DNA of 9,789 bases from Porphyromonadaceae bacterium (GCA_022840285.1 JALHIE010000080.1:12368-22156), one strand, 5' to 3'. Counted from the stretch's first letter, positions 1 through 6,666 are shown. The notes: generated by a model not told the origin, from the letters alone. Translations and numbers: made by a program.

Positions 1-22
1 ATAAATCGATCGAAAAAAATGT

Positions 23-30
23 TACATTTG
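23..30 (+). promoter_or_regulatory. -7 promoter element of tRNA-Gly
   Basis: TACATTTG matches the Bacteroidota sigma-ABfr -7 consensus TAnnTTTG at all six fixed positions. It ends 11 nt before the first base of the tRNA. The -33 element would fall at or beyond the left edge, so it cannot be checked. Confidence 0.6.
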
Positions 31-41
31 CATAACTATTT

Positions 42-114
42 GCGGCAATAGCTCAGTCGGTAGAGCATTAGCTTCCCAAGCTGAGGGTCGCGAGTTCGAG
101 TCTCGTTTGCCGCT
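42..114 (+). tRNA. tRNA-Gly (anticodon CCC)
   Basis: The full cloverleaf can be drawn. The acceptor stem GCGGCAA (42-48) pairs with TTGCCGC (107-113), with discriminator T114. The D stem is GCTC/GAGC (51-54, 63-66). The anticodon stem TTAGC/GCTGA (68-72, 80-84) encloses loop TTCCCAA, giving anticodon CCC at 75-77, which reads GGG glycine codons. The T stem GCGAG/CTCGT (90-94, 102-106) encloses TTCGAGT. CCA is not encoded. A mobilization block starts about 160 bp downstream, and tRNA 3' ends are common integration sites, but no repeat of this 3' end is visible elsewhere in the window. Confidence 0.95.
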
Positions 115-125
115 CGTTCATCATC

Positions 126-161
126 AAGCACTTATCGGTTTATTCCGGTAGGTGCTTTTTT
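126..161 (+). terminator. Rho-independent terminator after tRNA-Gly
   Basis: A 13-bp stem (126-138 with 145-157, two of the pairs G-T) encloses the 6-nt loop TTTATT and runs into a T tract (156-161). It lies 12 nt after the tRNA and is the clearest intrinsic terminator in the window. Confidence 0.88.
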
Positions 162-164
162 CTT

Positions 165-185
165 ATAACAAACAAATAACAAACA
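165..185. repeat. 10-bp tandem direct repeat
   Basis: ATAACAAACA occurs at 165-174 and again at 176-185, an 11-bp period of about one helical turn. It lies between the tRNA terminator and the first gene of the mobile block. Its role is unknown; recombinase arm sites near an element end can look like this, but A-rich sequence also repeats by chance. Confidence 0.5.
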
Positions 186-247
186 TGCGCCCAGAAAAAC
201 AATGAAAAGAAAAACAACGTTATCTACTGAAATCGAATAATAAATAG

Positions 248-255
248 TATGTTTG
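248..255 (+). promoter_or_regulatory. -7 promoter element upstream of the first HTH gene
   Basis: TATGTTTG is a full match to TAnnTTTG and ends 19 nt before the ATG at 275. No TTTG -33 element is seen at the usual 19-21 nt upstream. Confidence 0.5.
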
Positions 256-274
256 CTATTCAAAATCATGGATT

Positions 275-700
275 ATGGCACGTCCCCGCAAATATACCTT
301 TCCCCTTTCCGATCTGAGAGGATTTGAAGATGTAAGGCTGGAACTTAAATCCAACCCTGAACTTGATGGTCTTGATATTGAAAACGCAGTTATAACCCTG
401 AAGCAACGTAAGCAGTCATATACCGCACAGCCTGAAAACCTTAAAAGAGCCCTTGTATCACTTGAACGATATATTTCCCGAAACGGTATCACCGAACCGG
501 TCGAGTTGAGCAAGCGTGAAATGAGCGATATATTATGCATTTCCCGTCCGACCGTTGATAAGTGGATCGATGCGGAGATTATCAAGGCAGAAATCCCTGA
601 AACTGCAAGTGACAAGTTCAGCAGCATTCAGTATTATCCGCATATCTTTACTACCCGATCCATATTGCAGGGATTGAAAAAGTTGGTAGATAAATTATAG
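275..700 (+). CDS. Small HTH DNA-binding protein of the mobile element
   Basis: This is a 141-residue protein I do not recognise by name. It begins with the basic stretch MARPRKY, which resembles an AT-hook or a DNA-contacting arm. Residues about 79-104 (SKREMSDILCISRPTVDKWI) form a helix-turn-helix of the kind seen in excisionases and small regulators, followed by a short C-terminal domain. There is no signal peptide or membrane segment. The ATG is 19 nt after a -7 element, which supports the start. It is the first gene after tRNA-Gly and precedes the replication/mobilization genes, where Bacteroides elements often carry regulators or recombination directionality factors. A role in element control or excision is inferred from position and fold only. 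Confidence 0.7.
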   Translation: MARPRKYTFPLSDLRGFEDVRLELKSNPELDGLDIENAVITLKQRKQSYTAQPENLKRALVSLERYISRNGITEPVELSKREMSDILCISRPTVDKWIDAEIIKAEIPETASDKFSSIQYYPHIFTTRSILQGLKKLVDKL

Positions 701-787
701 TTATACAGTATCTTATAACTGTTGCCACCTCTCATTTCCAGATACTCCCCCTTTCTATTTATATTTATTTAACCGAAAATAATTACC

Positions 788-816
788 ACTTTACGTTTGG
801 CATCGAGTGGCTTCGA
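788..816 (+). promoter_or_regulatory. Promoter-operator copy 1 (-7 element plus 19-bp repeat)
   Basis: ACTTTACGTTTG (788-799) contains a perfect -7 element, TACGTTTG (792-799). It overlaps the 19-bp sequence TGGCATCGAGTGGCTTCGA (798-816), which recurs at 893-911 with only two differences. The repeat has TCGA at both ends of its core, giving partial dyad symmetry. This suggests an autoregulated promoter upstream of the excisionase-like gene. Confidence 0.55.
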
Positions 817-872
817 CTGTCTCCGGATTGACTTATATAGTTGTTAAAAGGTAAAGTTTAATCCTTATTATT

Positions 873-911
873 ACTTTACATTTGTCTATGAATGGCATCG
901 AGTTACTTCGA
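873..911 (+). promoter_or_regulatory. Promoter-operator copy 2 upstream of the excisionase-like gene
   Basis: ACTTTACATTTG (873-884) contains a perfect -7 element, TACATTTG (877-884). Eight nt later comes TGGCATCGAGTTACTTCGA (893-911), the second copy of the 19-bp repeat. Transcription from this element would start close to the repeat, so a protein bound there could block initiation. The start codon at 1011 leaves a leader of about 120 nt. Confidence 0.6.
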
Positions 912-1010
912 ATAAAGACATTTGTAAACCGATTTTGTGATTTGATTTTCAGTAATATACGACTTTACTTTGTGCGATGGATTTCTATTTATAATTTAAA
1001 AGAAAACGTA

Positions 1011-1352
1011 ATGGAGAAAATTATTATCACAACACCCGACGAATTGAAAGCGCTGGTAAAGGAGGCGGTACACGGGTTGCTACCGGCACCGGCAGAACAA
1101 AAGAACGATACGGATGCCGCCAACCTTGTGGAGATACTCGCCTTCCTGAAAGAAAACGGTTATCCCACATCCAGAGGGAAGATGTACAAGCTCACTTCCG
1201 CAGGAGATATCCCGCACCGGATGTATAACGGCAAACTTGTCTTTTCACGGAAAGAGGTACTGAAATGGGCTGCAAGCCAGACACGAAACCGACATGACTA
1301 TAGTGAAATCACCCGAACCGTTGCCCGTAGCGCACGCAGGAAAATGAAATGA
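1011..1352 (+). CDS. Excisionase-type helix-turn-helix protein
   Basis: This 113-residue protein starts at ATG 1011 (MEKIIITTPDELK). The frame is open further upstream, but that extension (from 882) crosses the promoter and operator repeat and does not look like protein. The N-terminal part (ITTPDELKALVKEAV) is typical of Bacteroides HTH proteins of this class. Residues about 45-90 form a MerR/excisionase-like winged helix: LKENGYPTSRGKMYKLTSAG, then IPHRMYNGKLVFSRKEVLKW. The C-terminus is strongly basic (ARSARRKMK). The helicase gene starts only 4 nt after its stop, so the two are surely co-transcribed. Such proteins usually act as recombination directionality factors or regulators of element replication genes. 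The family call is fairly safe; the specific role is inferred. Confidence 0.8.
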   Translation: MEKIIITTPDELKALVKEAVHGLLPAPAEQKNDTDAANLVEILAFLKENGYPTSRGKMYKLTSAGDIPHRMYNGKLVFSRKEVLKWAASQTRNRHDYSEITRTVARSARRKMK

Positions 1353-1356
1353 GGTC

Positions 1357-2547
1357 ATGGGAAATAAAAGAGAATATATCCGTGTCGGGACAACCCTGTA
1401 CAAGAATGTAAGGCGACCACTGATCAGTGGCGATTTTATCGAGGAGAAGATTGTCTGGAGCTATGAAGCACTACGGCAGGATTACGGGAAAAACAGTCTC
1501 CCCGAAATCGGGAAATACGACGGCTTTTGCATCATACCCAGTCATATAGACTACCGGCAGGTATATGGAACTTTCCTCAACCAATACGAACCTATTGGCC
1601 ATACACCATGCGAGGATGATTTTCCTTATATTCGGCTATTTCTGGAACACATTTTCGAGGAACAGATAGAGTTGGGATTTGACTATATCCAACTATTGTA
1701 TGTCCGTCCGACACAAATGCTGCCCATCCTCTTACTCGTTTCCAATGAAAGGGAAACAGGCAAGACAACGTTCCTGAAATTCCTGAAAGCATTATTCGGG
1801 AAGAATGCCACATTCAACACGAACGAGGATTTTAAAAGCCAGTTCAATGCCGACTGGGCAAACCGGCTGTTGATCCTTGTTGATGAGTTGCTGTTGAACA
1901 GGATGGAGGATACCGAGAAGATAAAGAACCTGTCAACAGCCGGAGATTACAAGATTGAAGCCAAGGGGAAAGACCGTCGTGAGATCGAGTTCTTTGCCAA
2001 GTTCGTACTCTGTTCCAATAATGAAAAGAACCCGATTATCATCCCGAGGGAAGAAATCCGTTTCTGGGTTCGTAAAGTCAAACCGGTCGAAAAGGATATA
2101 ACTTCCCTGAAAGAGTTGATGACGAGGGAAATACCCTTTTTCCTTCATTTTCTGAAGAACCGAAAGCTATCCACCCAAAACGAATCCCGCATGTGGTTCA
2201 AGCCCTCGTTGCTTGAAACCCCTGCCCTGAATAAGATAAAGAAATACAATTCGAGCAAGGTCGAGATTGAAATGGCCGCCTATTGTGCAGAGGTCATGGA
2301 GCGGCTCAACCTGACCAGAATCTATTGTTGTCCGAAAGATCTCCTTGATGTCGTACGGAATGCAGGATTGAAGGCAGACCTTCCTCAAATCCGGAACATT
2401 CTAAAGGATAACTGGAAGCTTCGTTCGGATCATAACAGTGACTATACATTTTATAGTATCGGCCTTAGCGGGGAGATAAGTTCACTGGATAGAAAAGGAC
2501 GGTATCTGGAGGTAGGGAAAAGCGTGATCGATAAAATCTTGTTGTAA
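1357..2547 (+). CDS. SF3-type replicative helicase (DUF5906/VirE-like NTPase)
   Basis: A 396-residue P-loop NTPase. Walker A is SNERETGKTTF (residues 129-139), lacking the usual first glycine but keeping GKTT. Walker B is LLILVDE (171-177). The superfamily 3 motif C appears as FVLCSNN (216-222), followed by an arginine-finger region (REEIRFWVRK, 231-240). The residues before about 120 would be the primase/adaptor part in larger relatives, and the C-terminal 100 residues look like a winged-helix DNA-binding region. The family unwinds DNA at the origin of plasmids, phages and mobilizable transposons. Here it pairs with a separate primase gene 203 bp downstream, a split arrangement common in Bacteroides elements. 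It is translated with the HTH gene just upstream. No truncation is visible. Confidence 0.85.
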   Translation: MGNKREYIRVGTTLYKNVRRPLISGDFIEEKIVWSYEALRQDYGKNSLPEIGKYDGFCIIPSHIDYRQVYGTFLNQYEPIGHTPCEDDFPYIRLFLEHIFEEQIELGFDYIQLLYVRPTQMLPILLLVSNERETGKTTFLKFLKALFGKNATFNTNEDFKSQFNADWANRLLILVDELLLNRMEDTEKIKNLSTAGDYKIEAKGKDRREIEFFAKFVLCSNNEKNPIIIPREEIRFWVRKVKPVEKDITSLKELMTREIPFFLHFLKNRKLSTQNESRMWFKPSLLETPALNKIKKYNSSKVEIEMAAYCAEVMERLNLTRIYCCPKDLLDVVRNAGLKADLPQIRNILKDNWKLRSDHNSDYTFYSIGLSGEISSLDRKGRYLEVGKSVIDKILL

Positions 2548-2566
2548 TGTTTTCCTTTCATCGTTA

Positions 2567-2719
2567 ATTGATTAATAATCAATGAAAACAAAATGACAAC
2601 AATAGCACAACAACCGTACCACAAAATAGGGATTGTCGGGAACAACCGGCAACGGAAATGATATTTGTTGTGGATATGTTGGTGTTGTAATTTATTGTGA
2701 TACAATAGGTATTGATTAA
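2567..2719. repeat. Nested inverted repeats and a repeated 9-mer between helicase and primase; possible origin
   Basis: The 203-bp gap between the replication genes holds no gene but much structure. ATTGATT/AATCAAT is an inverted repeat (2567-2573, 2577-2583). CACAACAA (2606-2613) pairs with TTGTTGTG (2665-2672). Nested inside is a 7-bp hairpin, TTGTCGG/CCGGCAA (2633-2639, 2646-2652), with loop GAACAA. The 9-mer ATTGATTAA occurs at 2567 and 2711. A position between helicase and primase, with A/T-rich flanks, fits a replication origin or a structured leader controlling the primase. This is inference. Confidence 0.4.
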
Positions 2720-2750
2720 AAAACAACAAAACAACAGAAAAAATAGAAAT

Positions 2751-3689
2751 ATGAATACGGACAATATAAAAAACATACAAATAAGGGATTACCTGAAAAG
2801 TCGAGGATTTAACCCCGCAAAGGAATATTCCGGTTATGGAATGTACAGGAGCCCATTCAGGGATGAGAGTACACCGAGCCTCAAAGTCGATTATGCCAAA
2901 AATCTATGGTACGACTTCGGAAGCGATGAGGGAGGGAGCATCATCGACCTGGTGATGAAGATGGACGGATACACTTTTAATGACGCCATCGAACATCTAA
3001 GGGAACAGCCGTTCATACCCGTGGAGGAACAACTATCCCTTTCCTTTCACCGGAATCCTGAAAGGAACAGCGGGATCACCCTGATGGAAGATAAACCGCT
3101 GGAACATCCCCGGCTGTTGGAGTACCTGCAAATCCGGAAGATCAATGCGGATATCGCACTGGAACAATGCAGGGAGATACACTACAGCGCAGCAGGAAAC
3201 ATCTACTATGCCATCGGCTTTGCCAACGATGCCGGAGGCTATGAACTACGCAACCCGGCATTCAAGGGATGCATCGCCCCCAAGGATATCACCCGTATCC
3301 GGCAGGAAAGCGGAAAGGAAAGCTGTTTCGTTTTCGAGGGATTTATGGACTACCTTTCCCTACTTACCATACGCAAGCAGCTCAATCCCGAATATCCAAG
3401 TTCGAACCGGCATGACAGTATCATTCTCAACTCGACGGCAAACCAGCAGAAAGCATTACCGCTATTAGCGGACTACCAACAGATACATTGTTTCTTTGAC
3501 AATGACAAGGCAGGGATGACCGTTTTCAGGAAACTGCAAAAGGAACTGGGTTGCCGTGTGCGGAATTCCTCGCACCATTATTCGGGGTACAAGGACTTGA
3601 ATGAATACTTGTGCGCAGGGGCACATTTGAAACACAGCCGATCCCCTAAGCAGCCAGTCCAAAAACCAAAAAGGGGATTAGGAATTTAA
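2751..3689 (+). CDS. DnaG-like Toprim primase with degenerate CHC2 domain
   Basis: This 312-residue protein is read from ATG 2751; the frame extends to a TTG at 2712, but those 13 residues are only N, K, Q and R from A-rich leader. Residues about 10-75 follow the DnaG CHC2 zinc-finger fold (YRSPFRDESTPSLKVD, then LWYDFGSDEGGSIIDLVM). The metal ligands are replaced: the usual Cys before PF is Ser, the His is Arg, and the later Cys pair is absent. The Toprim part has the catalytic Glu in FVFEGFMDY (E196) and the acidic pair in FFDNDKAG (D250, D252), then KDLNEYL. It would prime DNA synthesis during element replication or after transfer. Loss of zinc ligands is common among mobile-element primases, so it need not mean inactivity. 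Confidence 0.85.
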   Translation: MNTDNIKNIQIRDYLKSRGFNPAKEYSGYGMYRSPFRDESTPSLKVDYAKNLWYDFGSDEGGSIIDLVMKMDGYTFNDAIEHLREQPFIPVEEQLSLSFHRNPERNSGITLMEDKPLEHPRLLEYLQIRKINADIALEQCREIHYSAAGNIYYAIGFANDAGGYELRNPAFKGCIAPKDITRIRQESGKESCFVFEGFMDYLSLLTIRKQLNPEYPSSNRHDSIILNSTANQQKALPLLADYQQIHCFFDNDKAGMTVFRKLQKELGCRVRNSSHHYSGYKDLNEYLCAGAHLKHSRSPKQPVQKPKRGLGI

Positions 3690-3720
3690 TGCGGCAAAAA
3701 ATGGGATACCTTATGTTTCC

Positions 3721-3768
3721 GGGAGTAGCAAGTTTATGTTTTGGTAGTACCAAAACCCGCTTGCTCCC
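3721..3768. other. Probable origin of transfer (oriT): long interrupted inverted repeat
   Basis: An inner perfect repeat, GTTTTGGTA-G-TACCAAAAC (3738-3756), is flanked by outer arms GCAAG (3728-3732)/CTTGC (3760-3764). These continue as GGGA (3721-3724)/TCCC (3765-3768) with a 3-nt bulge. It lies 70 bp before the MobC start, directly upstream of the relaxase operon, where MOBP oriTs sit. The nick site cannot be assigned from sequence alone. Confidence 0.7.
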
Positions 3769-3838
3769 CGAAAAGGGAGAAGAAATCCCGATGGTCTGGA
3801 ATGAAATCATAATGAAAAATGACATTGAAAACTAAAGT

Positions 3839-4192
3839 ATGAACACGATAAAAAGGGGAGGGAGACCCGCCAAGAAACTGGGAGAGAAACGCAGGTACAC
3901 CGTCAGCGTGAAACTCGACACGAGGGAGTATTTCTCGCTAAGGACAAAGGCAAACAGTGCGGGGATCAGCACGAGTGAATTTATCCGGCAGTCCATATCT
4001 GGGAGCATGATCCGTCCACGGATGACACCCGAAATGAACGACCATATCCGCAAACTGTCAGGGATGGGAAATAACCTGAACCAGATCGCGAGGAGAGCGA
4101 ATGCCGAGGGGTACGCCAATGCAAGGGGAGAATACCTCCGTCTGGCAGTCAAGATCGACGACCTGATAGAAGCTTTACGCAATGATGGCTAA
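3839..4192 (+). CDS. mobC: MobC-type relaxosome accessory protein
   Basis: A 117-residue basic protein. After a GRPAKK arm, the strand YTVSVKLDTREY followed by helices LRTKANSAG and TSEFIRQSI reads as a ribbon-helix-helix DNA-binding fold. The C-terminal LSGMGNNLNQIARRAN (about residues 73-88) is the hallmark of the MobC family. Such proteins bind near oriT, help melt the nick region and load the relaxase. The gene lies just downstream of the probable oriT, and its last 11 nt overlap the start of the relaxase gene, so the two are translationally coupled. No promoter element stands out in the leader. Family assignment is strong. Confidence 0.9.
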   Translation: MNTIKRGGRPAKKLGEKRRYTVSVKLDTREYFSLRTKANSAGISTSEFIRQSISGSMIRPRMTPEMNDHIRKLSGMGNNLNQIARRANAEGYANARGEYLRLAVKIDDLIEALRNDG

Positions 4193-5099
4193 GATCACAC
4201 AGGGAAGTTCTTTTAAAGGTGTGGTGAAATACGTCATCGATGAAAGGAAAGATATGCAGATACTCGCAGCGGACGGGTTACGCCTGAAAAACCTGAATAC
4301 CGTCATCGACGGCTTTGTAACGCAGGCAGGCATGAACGGCAGGGTATCGAAACCGGTCGGGCATGTCTCGCTCGATTTTTCGGCACAGGACAAGGAAAAG
4401 CTATCCGACAAGGTGATGGTAAGAATCGCCCATGATTACATGCAGCGGATGGGGATCACCGGTACACAATACATCATTGCCAGGCATTTCGACAAGGAAC
4501 ACCCGCACATCCATCTTGTCTTTAATCGGGTTGACAATAACGGCAAGACCATATCCGACAGTAACGACCGTTACCGGAGCGAGAAGATCTGCAAGGAATT
4601 GACGCACAAGTACGGATTATACTATTCCACGGGCAAGGAGAATGTGAAGCAACACCGCCTGCGTGAGCCGGACAAGACCAGATACGAGATATACGAAGCC
4701 CTTAAAACTTCCGTCCCGAGGTGCAGGGACTGGAAACAATTGATAAGAGAACTTGAAAGATCAGGAATCAGGACGGAATTCAAGACCAAAGGCAATACCA
4801 CCACCGTGGAGGGAGTAAAATTCAGAAAGGGAGGGTACACGTTCAACGGCTCGAAAGTGGACAGGATGTTCAGTTACTCGAAAATCGACTACCAATTAAA
4901 ACAGAACGTCCGACAGTCCATGCGGCAGGATCAGGCACAATCGATATCGGCAACGGTACACAACAGTACAGAATCCATAGTATCGGGATTGGGAGGACTG
5001 TTCGACATCCGGCCTGCAAGCGGGCATGATGACGATCAGGCATACCTGTACCAGCAACCGAAAAAAAAGAAGAAACGCAGGTACGGCCGGCAGATGTAG
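4182..5099 (+). CDS. mobA: MOBP-type relaxase (mobilization nuclease)
   Basis: A 305-residue relaxase (304 if the second ATG at 4185 is used, giving MAKITQGSSF). Y17 in FKGVVKYVID is the likely nicking tyrosine. H61 lies in the GHVSLDFS motif. The metal-binding motif is HPHIHLVFNRVD (107-118), in which H109 and H111 form the HxH signature. The catalytic domain ends near residue 170. The rest, down to a poly-lysine tail (KKKKKRR), is probably DNA-binding or for coupling. The enzyme cuts one strand at oriT and stays bound to its 5' end during transfer. At about 300 residues it has no helicase or primase domain, so it would use the mating apparatus of a co-resident conjugative element. Confidence 0.92.
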   Translation: MMAKITQGSSFKGVVKYVIDERKDMQILAADGLRLKNLNTVIDGFVTQAGMNGRVSKPVGHVSLDFSAQDKEKLSDKVMVRIAHDYMQRMGITGTQYIIARHFDKEHPHIHLVFNRVDNNGKTISDSNDRYRSEKICKELTHKYGLYYSTGKENVKQHRLREPDKTRYEIYEALKTSVPRCRDWKQLIRELERSGIRTEFKTKGNTTTVEGVKFRKGGYTFNGSKVDRMFSYSKIDYQLKQNVRQSMRQDQAQSISATVHNSTESIVSGLGGLFDIRPASGHDDDQAYLYQQPKKKKKRRYGRQM

Positions 5100-5224
5100 T
5101 CTACATAATGCAGTCAATATCTCAATAAGTCATGGCATCATGATCTCATTAAATAGTACTTCAATGCATAAATGCAAGGGTGCAATAAAATATCAAGGTA
5201 ATAACACAATAACACATTAAAGAA

Positions 5225-5770
5225 ATGAAGAATAAAGACGTAAACGAGATATACACGCTTTTCGAGGAAATCAGGGAGATTGTAAAGGCAGGGAACAGTA
5301 ATAGCGCTCCCACCCAACCCGAAATACTCGGCTTGTCGGCCATCGACGAGTTATCCGGTAAACTGGATGAAGCCATCAGAGAAATCCGCAAACCGGTTAG
5401 GACTGAATACCACCATATTTTCAGTATCGCTTCCAGTAAGGTATTTTACGGGATGATCGGGTTATGTATCATGTGCCTAATTTTATTTTTCATCGTATTC
5501 TACCAGCAGAAAGAAATCACTACCTGCAAGGACAACGATTTAAAGTACCGTTACGTCCAGATGCAGGGAGAAATCACCCCTGCAGGTGTAAACGATCTCG
5601 ACAGTATTTTCGAGAACCGGAGGGATAGCGTGAGAATGATCCGTAAACTGGTGAAACAGCACGAAAAAGCAGTTATCGAAAAAACCAGAAGGTTGGAAAG
5701 GGCAAGGCTGAAAGAACTGGAAGCAGAGCAGTTGAGACAGGATGTGGAAAATTTCAAACACAAAAAATAA
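5225..5770 (+). CDS. Single-span membrane protein of the mobilization block
   Basis: A 181-residue protein of unknown function that often would be annotated as a mobilization accessory protein. The N-terminal 60 residues are polar and helical. One transmembrane helix covers about residues 73-93 (VFYGMIGLCIMCLILFFIVF). The remaining 90 residues are charged, and the last 45 (EKTRRLERARLKELEAEQL onward) form a likely coiled coil. It starts 125 bp after the relaxase, on the same strand, preceded by AAAGAA. Membrane anchoring plus a long coiled coil suits a link between relaxosome and mating channel, but that is inference from position. A 5-bp inverted repeat (TGCAT-AA-ATGCA, 5164-5175) lies upstream. 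Confidence 0.75.
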   Translation: MKNKDVNEIYTLFEEIREIVKAGNSNSAPTQPEILGLSAIDELSGKLDEAIREIRKPVRTEYHHIFSIASSKVFYGMIGLCIMCLILFFIVFYQQKEITTCKDNDLKYRYVQMQGEITPAGVNDLDSIFENRRDSVRMIRKLVKQHEKAVIEKTRRLERARLKELEAEQLRQDVENFKHKK

Positions 5771-5788
5771 ATTTCACAGCGATCAAAA

Positions 5789-5806
5789 AACACACTTTTG
5801 TGTGTT
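5789..5806 (+). promoter_or_regulatory. Regulatory box 1 (upstream of ThiF-like gene)
   Basis: AACACAC-TTTT-GTGTGTT is a perfect inverted repeat with 7-bp arms, the most symmetric of the four copies. The G of its TTTTG (5800) is followed by exactly 27 nt and then the -7 element at 5828. A second small palindrome, GTGTACAC, follows at 5807-5814. It is a likely activator site centred near -42. Confidence 0.75.
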
Positions 5807-5827
5807 GTGTACACTATTTTTCTTCAC

Positions 5828-5835
5828 GACCTTTG
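5828..5835 (+). promoter_or_regulatory. -7 element of the ThiF-like gene
   Basis: GACCTTTG matches TAnnTTTG at five of six fixed positions. It ends 18 nt before the ATG at 5854, implying a leader of roughly 12 nt. No TTTG -33 element is present at normal spacing, consistent with an activator-dependent promoter using box 1. Confidence 0.55.
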
Positions 5836-5853
5836 TTGCAAAAATAAGACAAT

Positions 5854-6612
5854 ATGGAAGAAAGATACAGTAGGAACCGAATTTATGTCCGCCCGGAAGA
5901 ACAGCAACTCCTCAAGCATTTCCGCATCCTGCTGGGTGGTGCAGGTATCGGCAGTATTATAGCCGAGTGCGCATTGCGGTTCGGATTTGAAACCATTACC
6001 ATCGTGGATGGCGACGTGGTGGAAGAATCAAACCTCAACCGCCAGAATTACCGGATGCAGGATATAGGTAAACCCAAAGCCGAAGCTTTGAAAGAGCATT
6101 TATTGAGTATCAATCCAAATGCTGACATTACGGCAATAAATACATTCATCGATGCCGGCAATGTGGAAGAACTGGTTAAAGAACAAGATGTTGCCATAAA
6201 CGCATTGGATTTCCAGTCGGATATCCCGTTTGTTTTTGATGAATGGTGCCAGAAGTATAATGTCCCGGTCATACACCCCTATAATCTCGGTTGGGGCGGA
6301 TTGGCATTTGTGGTGGAGCCTACAGGCCCGCAACTGAAAGACTTTACCGATAAATGGGAGAACTTTGAAGTACAGCTTATAGAGCGCATTGTGAATTACT
6401 TTAAACTCTGGGTACAACCCAAGCCGTGGATTGAAAAAATCATCACCCAATACAAAAATGAAAAAAGTATACTTCCGCCACCGCAACTTCCTATCGCTTC
6501 GTGGATAGCCGCCGGATTGTGCACCAACCTGTTGTTTTGCATTGCCACGGGGCAAAAGACAAAACGCTATCCAAAATTTTATCTGTCATCCATTATAGAT
6601 GACAGGAATTAA
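5854..6612 (+). CDS. E1/ThiF-like adenylyltransferase, stand-alone
   Basis: A 252-residue protein with a Rossmann nucleotide-binding core of the E1/ThiF/MoeB family. The glycine loop is GGAGIGS (28-34). DGDVVEESNLNRQ (52-64) supplies the acidic and Asn/Arg ATP contacts, and GKPKAEAL (72-79) carries the conserved lysine. The usual later DxxDN motif is replaced by INALDFQSD (115-123). The two CxxC zinc pairs and an obvious catalytic cysteine are absent; the cysteines are C39, C132, C223 and C229. Family members adenylate a C-terminal carboxylate on a ubiquitin-like protein or a peptide (as MccB does for MccA). No carrier protein gene is next to it. Its promoter carries box 1, so it probably belongs to the same regulon as the acyltransferase and lipoprotein. 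Substrate unknown. Confidence 0.85.
   Translation: MEERYSRNRIYVRPEEQQLLKHFRILLGGAGIGSIIAECALRFGFETITIVDGDVVEESNLNRQNYRMQDIGKPKAEALKEHLLSINPNADITAINTFIDAGNVEELVKEQDVAINALDFQSDIPFVFDEWCQKYNVPVIHPYNLGWGGLAFVVEPTGPQLKDFTDKWENFEVQLIERIVNYFKLWVQPKPWIEKIITQYKNEKSILPPPQLPIASWIAAGLCTNLLFCIATGQKTKRYPKFYLSSIIDDRN
6583..6605 (+). other. Perfect 8-bp hairpin at the end of the ThiF-like gene
   Basis: CTGTCATC (6583-6590) and GATGACAG (6598-6605) flank the 7-nt loop CATTATA and end 4 nt before the stop codon. There is no T tract after it, so it is not a standard intrinsic terminator. It may stabilise the 3' end, or weakly separate this transcript from the convergent regulator gene 54 bp away. Confidence 0.45.
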
Positions 6613-6666
6613 ACAGGGGAGACAAGTAAAGGTATTGTAAAGCTTCGAGCTCCACTTTGAATTATA

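Noticed and set aside
256..627. Minus-strand open frame opposite the first HTH gene
   Set aside because: The plus-strand frame has a good start, a -7 element and an HTH motif; the reverse frame is Ser/Leu-rich shadow.
882..1010. In-frame upstream extension of the excisionase-like gene
   Set aside because: It covers the -7 element and most of the 19-bp repeat, and its translation is unlike the family; the ATG at 1011 gives the typical N-terminus.
2712..2750. TTG start for the primase
   Set aside because: The extra 13 residues come from an A-rich leader and carry no domain; ATG 2751 gives a normal primase start.
3145..3468. Second plus-strand frame inside the primase
   Set aside because: It lies wholly within the Toprim primase gene, whose catalytic motifs are intact; no family features.
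5551..5814. Minus-strand frame over the membrane protein and box 1
   Set aside because: It is antisense to a charged coiled-coil region, which yields spurious Leu/Ser/Phe-rich frames, and has no promoter or start signals.
6641..6651. AGCT-TCG-AGCT as a terminator between ThiF and the regulator
   Set aside because: The stem is only 4 bp with no T tract on either strand.
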